From assembly GCA_030689585.1 (NCBI GenBank), contig JAUYFZ010000273.1, positions 1-5,138 of the forward strand: a stretch of 5,138 nucleotides of DNA, written 5' to 3'. Below, one piece after another: positions 1-5,138 of this stretch. This DNA comes from Rhodocyclaceae bacterium (GTDB lineage Bacteria; Pseudomonadota; Gammaproteobacteria; Burkholderiales; Rhodocyclaceae). Below the pieces are notes generated by a model. The model was not told where the DNA came from, searched no databases, and worked only from the letters and a program-made list of their open reading frames with translations. Each line of letters starts with the position of its first letter. Position 1 is the first letter of the stretch. A program made the position numbers and the translations under genes.

Positions 1-1
1 T

Positions 2-76
2 TTACTTCGTCAGGCAACCATAGACGCACTGGGCAATGAATGTTTTGATCAAACAAAACATAGTGTAACGCTCTGA
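2..76 (+). CDS. Possible C-terminal tail of an unidentified rightward ORF (partial, low confidence)
   Basis: A plus-strand frame is open from the left edge to a TGA at 74-76, giving 24 residues that begin LLRQATIDALG and end HSVTL. The composition is protein-like, but I recognise no family. An open stretch this short has roughly a one-in-three chance of arising at random. If real, the gene would converge on tpsA, with 43 nt between the two stop codons. The minus-strand frame continuing past the tpsA stop is also open to the edge, so openness is weak evidence here. Confidence 0.22.
   Translation, partial: LLRQATIDALGNECFDQTKHSVTL
40..61 (-). terminator. Weak AT-rich inverted repeat downstream of tpsA, possible transcript end
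   Basis: An 8-bp perfect inverted repeat (ATGTTTTG at 40-47, CAAAACAT at 54-61) flanks a 6-nt loop, about 60 nt beyond the tpsA stop. It contains the 10-bp palindrome TTTGATCAAA. The stem is poor in GC and no T-run follows on the minus strand, so it is not a convincing intrinsic terminator. It is the only hairpin-like element seen in the 119 nt after the operon. Confidence 0.2.
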
Positions 77-119
77 GAATGAGGTGTTTCTGGGGAATAT
101 AGGGGTTTTCTGCCAAGCA

Positions 120-2315
120 CTAGTTATGTGTTTCTTTCGCAAGAGCTTGCGTTCGCTCATCCACCTCACTTGCTAACAACGCAGAATCTACAATCTGTCC
201 GTCAAGTCCAGTAGTTGATGCACCGCCACTAACGGAAATGTTGACGTAGGCCAGTTCAGGATTGCTATCGTCTGCATTATATGCAGGCAATGAATAGCTA
301 TAATCGCTACTAGAATACGAATAACCTGGACTACTATTTCTCATTTCAGATGAATTTATCTGAATATTTTTCGCTCGGACAGCGTGGTTGTGGAATTCGA
401 TAAAATCCCCACCGTTGCTTCCATACTTTGAATTCAAAATAACTTTCCCGGTCAGCGCATCAAGAGTGTAGAAATCTGAACCAGATGGTCCTATCGTGAT
501 CCATGTCGCAGGTCGATCAATTGTTCTAATGGTTATATCTCCGCCAATAGATTCGATAGCGCGTCCTTCGAGAATGGTATCCCAAGCTCGCACGTCAACA
601 TTTCCGCCATTTGTGGAAATAACAAATGACGATCCACCTATATTGCGAATCTGGACAATTCCCCCGTTAGTATTATCCGTATCGGAATCAATGACAACAT
701 TGAGTTTGCCGTTTGTAGAACGAATTGTTTTCCCGTTATTCATATAAACAGATGAATTCGCAAGTAAACTAAGCGTGGCATCTCCACCAGAACTTTTTTG
801 TATGCTATCGTCAAGAAAAATTTCGCCTTTTCCTGAAGATGTATTGGTGCGCAAAGTTACATTTGTACCACTATTCAATATGTCAGCAATTGCAGCAGAT
901 GAGATATTTGAATCATTCGATGCAGTAAAATCGTAAAGACTGCCAGATGATTGTGCCGCAGCAGCCGTAACAATATGAATTGAAGATGGATCAAACAGTA
1001 CCGTTCCAGATTTTCCATTAAAAGCATTTGCTTTCACATTTAATCCAGAAATATTTAATGTATTCCCACCAGACACTTCAACAAAACCCCCATCACCCGC
1101 ATTCTTTCCTCCCCTTGCCGAAATCGTGCCATAAGCCAACGTCCTGTTATCCGACCACAGCACCACCTTGCCGCCTTTGCCGCTGGTCAAGGCATCTGCC
1201 TGAATAAAAGCGTTGCTCGCCATGTTGGTGTAGGTTGCCGTTTGAATTGGATGTGATTCTCGCTGAATGCCAAACGCTGCCATCGTGGCATCACTCGCCT
1301 TTCCGCCCAGATAATCCCCGCCGACAATCGCCTTGCCGCCGCCCTGATCGCCCGACACATCGATGCGTGTGCCATCGAACAGTCCGATCTTCTCACCGGT
1401 GATCTCTACCCTGCCACCGGTTTCGCCCGCAGCCTTACCCGAAGCATCCAACGTGCCGCTATTGGCAACCACGCCATGCGCTCCGCCCGACAACACGATT
1501 TCTCCATTCTGTTGCCCGACACTCGTCGCCTCAATACTCCCGCTCTGGTTAATCACCGAGTGAATCGCATTTTCTGCCGCCCGTGCCGTGAGCAGCACAT
1601 AGCCGCCCTGCGCTTCGATCTTTCCTGAGTTTTCGACAAAGGAAGTCAGTCGGTTGCCCTCAATATCGAAGGCCGTTTGCGCCACTTCATCCTTGACCAA
1701 AAAAGTCAGCAGTTGATCACCGGTGAAATCCAGCGTAAAGCCGTTTGCTGAGGCCAGTGCGACCTTGCCCAGTCTGGCGACGACTACACCTCGGTTGGCG
1801 ACCGAGGGCGCGACGAAGGCCGCCACGCCGGTATCGTCGATGCGAATCATGCCCTCGTTGATAACGGCTGCACCCGGCTTGCCGGGGATGTCGAATTTGT
1901 AACGCCCGGCCATGAAATCTTCGTTGCGGATGTTGTGTGTGCTTGCCACCAAGCCCGCCACATCGATCTGCGCGTTCCTGCCGAAATAGATGCCATTGGG
2001 GTTGACCAAGAACACCTGACCGTTGGCGGTGAGCCGTCCGAGAATCTGTGAGGGGTCTTGTCCTGTGACACGGTTCAAACTCACCGAGGCGGCGGAAGGC
2101 TGGTAATACTGAACCTGCTCGCTGGCTCCGATGCTGTAGCTTTTCCAGTCGATGATGGCTTTGTCGGTGGTTTGTGTGATGCCGACTTTGGTGGCGGATT
2201 CCTGCCGGATGACGGCATTTCCAGCGACGACTTTGCCGTCTTGCGGGTTGGCAACTACCACTAACGGGAATGCGGCCAGTGCGAGGGCGATTGTTTTCGG
2301 GCGAAAGAATTTCAT
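120..2315 (-). CDS. TpsA exoprotein, filamentous haemagglutinin/HMW1-type adhesin-like (two-partner secretion)
   Basis: This is the secreted passenger of a two-partner secretion system, expected to cross the outer membrane through the neighbouring TpsB and fold as a right-handed beta-helix. A Sec signal peptide (KFFRPK, then a hydrophobic stretch) probably ends at VVA22/N23. The TPS domain covers about residues 23-270 and shows IIDWKSYSIG (54-63), NRVTG (81-85), the hallmark NPNGI (105-109) and VASTHNI with DFMAGRYKF (123-141). Glycine-rich beta-helical coils with NSG/QSG turns follow at about 227-320, then GGDYLGG (about 333-339), GGKVVLWSDN (about 381-390), GDGGFVEVSG (407-416) and GTVLFDP (437-443), as in HMW-type exoproteins. 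The distal part is Ser/Asn/Gly-rich, with a Tyr/Ser patch at 661-679 and a charged tail. At 731 aa it is short for the family, and it has no cysteine. The ATG lies 2 nt after the tpsB stop, with GAGG 8 nt upstream, so translational coupling is likely. GC falls sharply beyond codon 405. The ligand is unknown; adhesin is inferred from family. Confidence 0.93.
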   Translation of the reverse strand: MKFFRPKTIALALAAFPLVVVANPQDGKVVAGNAVIRQESATKVGITQTTDKAIIDWKSYSIGASEQVQYYQPSAASVSLNRVTGQDPSQILGRLTANGQVFLVNPNGIYFGRNAQIDVAGLVASTHNIRNEDFMAGRYKFDIPGKPGAAVINEGMIRIDDTGVAAFVAPSVANRGVVVARLGKVALASANGFTLDFTGDQLLTFLVKDEVAQTAFDIEGNRLTSFVENSGKIEAQGGYVLLTARAAENAIHSVINQSGSIEATSVGQQNGEIVLSGGAHGVVANSGTLDASGKAAGETGGRVEITGEKIGLFDGTRIDVSGDQGGGKAIVGGDYLGGKASDATMAAFGIQRESHPIQTATYTNMASNAFIQADALTSGKGGKVVLWSDNRTLAYGTISARGGKNAGDGGFVEVSGGNTLNISGLNVKANAFNGKSGTVLFDPSSIHIVTAAAAQSSGSLYDFTASNDSNISSAAIADILNSGTNVTLRTNTSSGKGEIFLDDSIQKSSGGDATLSLLANSSVYMNNGKTIRSTNGKLNVVIDSDTDNTNGGIVQIRNIGGSSFVISTNGGNVDVRAWDTILEGRAIESIGGDITIRTIDRPATWITIGPSGSDFYTLDALTGKVILNSKYGSNGGDFIEFHNHAVRAKNIQINSSEMRNSSPGYSYSSSDYSYSLPAYNADDSNPELAYVNISVSGGASTTGLDGQIVDSALLASEVDERTQALAKETHN

Positions 2316-2317
2316 GG

Positions 2318-4015
2318 TCAGAACCTCACAGAAAGGCTGGTGAAGATGCGGGCATTGTCATTGCCCTTGTTGGCGACATCGCGGGTAAGCGGCTGGGTGG
2401 CTTCTATGCTGCCCGTGAAACGGGGACCAAGACCGAAGCGCACGCCGAATCCTGCCGAAGAGAGACTTTTTTGGATGGGATCGGTAGCACTGGTGGGCGT
2501 GTCGTTGCGGACGTATCCACCGTCGTAGAAGCCGTAAAACTGCGCATACTGGAAGGGAGTGCCTTCTGTGGGGGCTGCGTAGCGCAACTCGACACTGGCG
2601 GCCAGACATTGATCCCCCGTGATTTCCGAAGAATCGTAGGCGCGACCGAATTGCTGTCCACCCAGCCCGCATTCTTCACCGGAAAGCAGACCGGTTCCAG
2701 CGTATTGCCCCATCAGGGCGGCATTGAGCGAAAACTTCGCCAGCGCGGGAGAAAAGTAATTCAGTTCCTGCTTGCGCGAAAGGTTGAAGGTGAGCTTTTG
2801 GTAATCGACGCGACCATCGGCGCGTGATTTAAGCGCGTAGTCGTTGTTCATTGCACCAAGTCCGCGAATGCCGGTGCTGTATTCAACCAAAGCTTGATTG
2901 ACTCCCTCCCAAGCGTCAGCCTTGTCGTAGTTGATGCCGGTGCGCAGCGAACGCAGATTGTCGCGGGAGGCAATCGCTCCCAACGAGCGACTCTCGGTAT
3001 CCTTCTGCTCGTATTTGAGATGCGCCGTGAGGTTTTCCTGACGGGTGCGGATGAATGGGTGGGAGAGTTTCAGTGTCCAGGTTTCGCTTTCACTGATGTT
3101 GTTGAGCGCACGCAACGCGGCGGTACCAGGTTCGGATTCGCTGGAACTCCAAGTCAACCCCAAGGCGGTGCCTTCATGGGCGATGACTTCCGTATAGCCC
3201 AACGTCCAGTATTGCAATTCTTTGGATTGTCCGACCGTGGAGTAAGAGGTGGTGAGTTGTCCGGGTCGTCCTAGGGGGCCATTGAATGCGAGGTTGGCGT
3301 TCCATTGGGCGGGGCCGACGGCACTGGTGCCTCGGTCGTCGACGGTCAAACCGCTTTCAGCGACGGGGGCTTGTTCGACCTTGAGAATCAAGGTGGTCGC
3401 GCCGTGATTCTTCTCTGACGGTTTGAGGGTAGAGGTGAGTTTGATGCTGTAACGATCATTGGCGAGCATCAGATAACGTTCCAGCGTTTTTGCATTGGCG
3501 GGACGTTCAGCCTTGAGGAGGGTGATGGCGTGATCCAAATAGTCACGAGCTGTTTCCGCCTCGCCTTCGATGATGACGGTATCAATGAATCCTTCGATAA
3601 TTTCAAGACGAACAATACCTTCGGCTTGAATGCGCTGCTCTGGCACCAGTGCCTTGGACAAACCGAAACCTGCGTTGCCGTAACGAGCGGTGAGGACATC
3701 GCGCAGCTTGTAGATGTCGAGCAGGCTGATTTCGCGGTTGAGCAGATCGGCCCACAGGGGCGCGAGATCGGCGGCGGCGAAGGCGGTATGGCCGGAAAGT
3801 TGCAGTTCCTTGAGGACGAATTTGATTTCAGCGGCTTTTTCCGGCGGCTGTCGCTCGTCAATGGGAAAAACCAGCGGCTTGAGGCTGGATTTAGGCTCAG
3901 GCGGTTTTTCGAAGCGTTTTTCGAGACGGCCTGCGTCTTCTTGGGCTTGAATAGGCACAGAGGCACAAATAAGTGCTGCCACAGCAACGGAGTAACGTAG
4001 GCGTATCGAGTGCAT
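2318..4015 (-). CDS. TpsB outer-membrane transporter, ShlB/FhaC/HecB family
   Basis: This is the Omp85-superfamily pore that recognises the TPS domain of the adjacent TpsA and moves it across the outer membrane. A signal peptide probably ends at IQA24/Q25. A Glu/Lys/Arg-rich segment (26-40), matching the H1 plug-helix position of FhaC, and a Pro-rich linker follow. POTRA 1 spans about 64-143 (ELQLSGHTAF at 70-79, ARYGNAGFGLSKALVPEQRI at 110-129, LEIIEGFI at 137-144) and POTRA 2 about 145-219. The rest is the 16-stranded barrel. The L6 hairpin motif is present as FGRAYD (456-461) with the key Arg458 and a following TGD, and a later strand has FYDGG (496-500). The chain ends in Phe (SLSVRF), as expected for a BAM substrate. 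The length of 565 aa is normal. Cys449 and Cys470 flank the L6 motif. GGAGGG lies 7 nt before the ATG. The gene is first in the operon and just 2 nt ahead of tpsA. Confidence 0.95.
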   Translation of the reverse strand: MHSIRLRYSVAVAALICASVPIQAQEDAGRLEKRFEKPPEPKSSLKPLVFPIDERQPPEKAAEIKFVLKELQLSGHTAFAAADLAPLWADLLNREISLLDIYKLRDVLTARYGNAGFGLSKALVPEQRIQAEGIVRLEIIEGFIDTVIIEGEAETARDYLDHAITLLKAERPANAKTLERYLMLANDRYSIKLTSTLKPSEKNHGATTLILKVEQAPVAESGLTVDDRGTSAVGPAQWNANLAFNGPLGRPGQLTTSYSTVGQSKELQYWTLGYTEVIAHEGTALGLTWSSSESEPGTAALRALNNISESETWTLKLSHPFIRTRQENLTAHLKYEQKDTESRSLGAIASRDNLRSLRTGINYDKADAWEGVNQALVEYSTGIRGLGAMNNDYALKSRADGRVDYQKLTFNLSRKQELNYFSPALAKFSLNAALMGQYAGTGLLSGEECGLGGQQFGRAYDSSEITGDQCLAASVELRYAAPTEGTPFQYAQFYGFYDGGYVRNDTPTSATDPIQKSLSSAGFGVRFGLGPRFTGSIEATQPLTRDVANKGNDNARIFTSLSVRF

Positions 4016-4043
4016 TAACTATCCCTCCAGAATGGATTAATGC
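4012..4043 (-). promoter_or_regulatory. Leader inverted repeat enclosing the tpsB ribosome binding site and start codon
   Basis: On the tps transcript strand, GCATTAA (4043-4037) can pair perfectly with TTAATGC (4018-4012), which contains the tpsB start codon. The 18-nt interior holds the Shine-Dalgarno GGAGGG (4028-4023) and a nested TCCA/TGGA mini-hairpin (4036-4033 with 4029-4026) that would cover the first bases of that site. The pairing is seen in the sequence. A role in dampening translation is inference. The outer stem is AT-rich and may be weak, and part of it is lost if transcription starts near 4040. Confidence 0.35.
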
Positions 4044-4046
4044 GGC

Positions 4047-4075
4047 ATCATAACCAAAACATAACCAAAAGTCAC
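4047..4075 (-). promoter_or_regulatory. Candidate sigma-70 promoter of the tpsB-tpsA operon
   Basis: On the minus strand, GTGACT (4075-4070; four of six bases match TTGACA) and TATGAT (4052-4047; five of six match TATAAT) are separated by exactly 17 bp. Transcription would start near 4041-4040, giving a leader of about 25 nt before the tpsB ATG. The spacer contains the first copy of the 11-bp direct repeat, and the second copy overlaps the -10 box, so a protein bound to the repeats would exclude RNA polymerase. No better promoter was seen between 4016 and 4120 on this strand. Confidence 0.5.
4049..4070. repeat. Perfect 11-bp tandem direct repeat, candidate operator
   Basis: CATAACCAAAA occurs twice with no gap (4049-4059 and 4060-4070); on the operon strand it reads TTTTGGTTATG. 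The 11-bp period puts equivalent bases on nearly the same face of the helix, a geometry used by direct-repeat binders such as the phage CII/C1 proteins. A degenerate third ATAAC lies at 4081-4085. The repeat sits between the divergent HTH gene and the tps operon and overlaps the predicted tps promoter. It is therefore the best candidate binding site for that regulator. Binding is inferred. Confidence 0.6.
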
Positions 4076-4120
4076 TCACGATAACTGATCGACACTGCGC
4101 GTGCTGTTAGCTTTCCTTCC

Positions 4121-4522
4121 ATGACAAGCAAACAGCGAGAGCGTGAGGATTTCAGCCTGCGACTGATGCAGGCATTGGCGGGTGCTGGCATCAATGATCG
4201 CAGTCCGACCTTGGTTGCCAAGGAATTCAATCACCGTTTTTCAGGCCAACCCGTTAGCGTACACGCGGTGCGCAAGTGGATGTTTGGCGATGCTGTCCCT
4301 TCGCAGGACAAAGTGAAGGCTCTGGCTGCGTGGCTGAGCATTCGACCGGAATGGCTGCGTTATGGCGAAATCGAGATTGCCAATGGTTATCTGATGAAAG
4401 AACCGCTATTGAGCGAAAGTGATCTCGACGTGATTCGTCAGTTTCGCCAACTCAATGTCGGTCACCGGCAATTGGTACGGGAGATGTTACTGTTGCTGCA
4501 ACGTGCCGAACGAAGAACGTAG
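4121..4522 (+). CDS. Lambda-repressor-like (XRE/CI-type) HTH transcriptional regulator, divergent from the tps operon
   Basis: This 133-aa DNA-binding protein resembles short phage-repressor-type regulators that are common on betaproteobacterial chromosomes. An amphipathic helix 1 spans about 6-22. The helix-turn-helix follows, with helix 2 at about 29-39 (PTLVAKEFNHRF) and the recognition helix at about 46-55 (SVHAVRKWMF). Support helices are at about 61-72 (QDKVKALAAWL) and 75-80 (RPEWLRYG). A C-terminal helical segment at 98-130, rich in Leu, Arg and Glu, could dimerise. There is no S24/LexA-type peptidase domain, so RecA-triggered self-cleavage is not expected. The ATG at 4121 is the only plausible start: the frame is open back only to a TAA at 4082-4084, with no upstream ATG, GTG or TTG. 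No Shine-Dalgarno precedes it (CTTTCCTTCC), so the mRNA may be leaderless or weakly translated. Divergence from tpsB and the intergenic direct repeat suggest control of the tps operon and possibly of itself. Repressor or activator cannot be told from the sequence. Confidence 0.85.
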   Translation: MTSKQREREDFSLRLMQALAGAGINDRSPTLVAKEFNHRFSGQPVSVHAVRKWMFGDAVPSQDKVKALAAWLSIRPEWLRYGEIEIANGYLMKEPLLSESDLDVIRQFRQLNVGHRQLVREMLLLLQRAERRT

Positions 4523-4573
4523 TTATTGACAGAGGCCCAGCTTTGGTCAAGGAATGCGTGAGGGCTACCCGGT

Positions 4574-4579
4574 TATAAT
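4574..4579 (+). promoter_or_regulatory. Candidate -10 box of the ribF promoter
   Basis: A perfect TATAAT lies 30 nt before the ribF ATG. No good -35 hexamer is found at 16-18 bp (the 17-bp position reads GGAATG), and the only perfect TTGACA nearby (4526-4531) is 42 bp upstream, too far to pair with it. The box is flanked by an imperfect inverted repeat (GTGAGGG at 4558-4564, CCCGCTCAC at 4580-4588). ribF may also receive read-through from the regulator gene 87 nt upstream, since no clear terminator separates them. Confidence 0.45.
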
Positions 4580-4609
4580 CCCGCTCACCTTTACCGCAGT
4601 TGGAGCTCC

Positions 4610-5138
4610 ATGCAGATATTCCGTACGATCCCGAATCAGGCTGTCAGCCCTACGGTGCTGGCTATCGGTAATTTTGATGGTGTGCACCTAGGTCATCGCG
4701 CCCTGCTCGCAAGGCTTGTTGACACGGCTTGCACGCTCGGCCTTCCTCCTTCGGTGATGACTTTCGAGCCGCATCCTCGTGAGTTGTTCACACCGGATGC
4801 AGCTCCTGCCAGACTCACCAGTCTGCGCGAAAAACTGGAACTGCTTGAAGCTCACGGTGTGGAAAGAACCACCGTGCTGCACTTTAGTCGCAAGTTGGCA
4901 GCATTGACGGCAGAAGAATTTATTGAACAGGTGCTGGTTCGTGGGTTGGCGGTGCGGCATCTCATCGTGGGGGATGATTTTCGGTTTGGTCGAGGTCGCA
5001 CGGGAGATTTTGAAATGTTAAAACGTGCGGGTAAAAGCCACGGTTTTAATGTTGAAGCCATGCACACGGTTGATATTGAAGGGGAACGGGTGTCCAGTTC
5101 CGCCGTGCGTGAAGCCTTGTCTTTGGGCGATCTTGAAC
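4610..5138 (+). CDS. ribF: Bifunctional riboflavin kinase/FAD synthetase RibF, N-terminal part (cut by window edge)
   Basis: RibF phosphorylates riboflavin to FMN and then adenylates FMN to FAD in the cytoplasm. The window holds the first 176 residues, which are essentially the N-terminal FMN adenylyltransferase domain. Diagnostic motifs are in order: GNFDGVHLGH at 20-29, carrying the nucleotidyl-transferase HxGH signature (HLGH), then FEPHP (52-56), GDDFRFGRGRTGD (121-133) and VSSSAVREAL (161-170), equivalent to the family's ISSTxIR. Bacterial RibF is usually about 300-330 aa, so the C-terminal riboflavin kinase domain lies beyond the right edge. The start is supported by GGAG 4 nt upstream and by alignment of the early GNFDG motif. 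It is a chromosomal housekeeping gene, often followed by ileS and lspA in proteobacteria, and there is no functional reason to link it to the tps genes. Confidence 0.97.
   Translation, partial: MQIFRTIPNQAVSPTVLAIGNFDGVHLGHRALLARLVDTACTLGLPPSVMTFEPHPRELFTPDAAPARLTSLREKLELLEAHGVERTTVLHFSRKLAALTAEEFIEQVLVRGLAVRHLIVGDDFRFGRGRTGDFEMLKRAGKSHGFNVEAMHTVDIEGERVSSSAVREALSLGDLE

Noticed and set aside
1..119. In-frame open reading beyond the tpsA TAG stop to the window edge (about 40 codons), which could suggest a truncated TpsA.
   Set aside because: The read-through sequence is Cys-, His- and Pro-containing and looks nothing like the preceding beta-helix. An open run of this length happens by chance about one time in seven, and I see no frameshift signature.
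2270..3274. Long open frames on the plus strand opposite tpsB.
   Set aside because: They are antisense to a well-supported TpsB gene, show no recognisable domain, and are typical shadow frames of a GC-rich coding region.
120..4015. Contact-dependent inhibition (CdiB-CdiA-CdiI) locus.
   Set aside because: TpsA is only 731 aa, has no recognisable pre-toxin motif or toxin domain, and no small immunity gene is visible after it within the 119 nt remaining. The order B-A matches CDI but is also common in adhesin TPS systems.
4091..4107. GC-rich partial dyad ACACTGCGCGTGCTGT as a palindromic operator for a CI-like repressor.
   Set aside because: Only the outer three and central two base pairs match properly. 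The 11-bp direct repeat is far stronger.
4526..4531. TTGACA as the -35 of a ribF promoter.
   Set aside because: At 17 bp downstream the sequence is AAGGAA, not a -10, and the perfect TATAAT is 42 bp away.
4571..4579. GGTTAT at the ribF -10 box (also at 4385-4390 and near 522) as extra binding sites for the HTH regulator.
   Set aside because: These are single six-base matches, about as many as expected by chance in 5 kb, without the flanking TTTT or a tandem partner.
4558..4588. Inverted repeat GTGAGGG/CCCGCTCAC around the ribF -10 box as a terminator for the regulator gene.
   Set aside because: The stem needs a bulge, the loop is about 15 nt, and no T-run follows. It is more likely chance or at most a weak operator, so it is not listed as a terminator.

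Overview
The window (5,138 bases, moderate GC with one marked internal step) looks like Gram-negative chromosomal DNA. Both proteins of a two-partner secretion (TPS, type Vb) system are present, and these need an outer membrane. The style of the HTH regulator and of RibF suggests a betaproteobacterium, perhaps a Nitrosomonadales/Gallionellaceae-like lineage. That placement is inference from remembered family resemblance, not from a search.

Layout. Positions 1-119 hold no confident gene, only a possible 24-codon tail of a rightward ORF and a weak AT-rich inverted repeat. Positions 4015 down to 120 (minus strand) are a two-gene operon: a TpsB outer-membrane transporter (565 aa), then, 2 nt after its stop, a TpsA exoprotein (731 aa) with an N-terminal secretion domain of the filamentous-haemagglutinin/HMW1 type. 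Positions 4016-4120 are a divergent intergenic region. It holds a perfect 11-bp tandem direct repeat lying on the best candidate promoter of the tps operon, and a short inverted repeat that could fold the operon leader over its ribosome binding site and start codon. Positions 4121-4522 (plus strand) encode a 133-aa phage-repressor-like HTH regulator. Positions 4610 to the right edge (plus strand) are the 5' part of ribF, a housekeeping gene.

How the parts fit. TpsA should cross the inner membrane by its Sec signal peptide, engage the POTRA domains of TpsB through its TPS domain, and fold into a beta-helix on the cell surface or outside the cell. The divergent regulator is the obvious candidate controller, and the 11-bp repeat its candidate operator, because bound protein would cover the predicted -10 box and spacer. 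The most interesting points are this regulator/repeat/promoter arrangement, a possible phase-variation reading of the same repeat (compare the hmw adhesin promoters of Haemophilus influenzae), and a sharp GC drop inside tpsA at about codon 405, where a conserved motif meets a divergent C-terminal half. No CRISPR array, tRNA, rRNA, insertion sequence or strong intrinsic terminator was seen.
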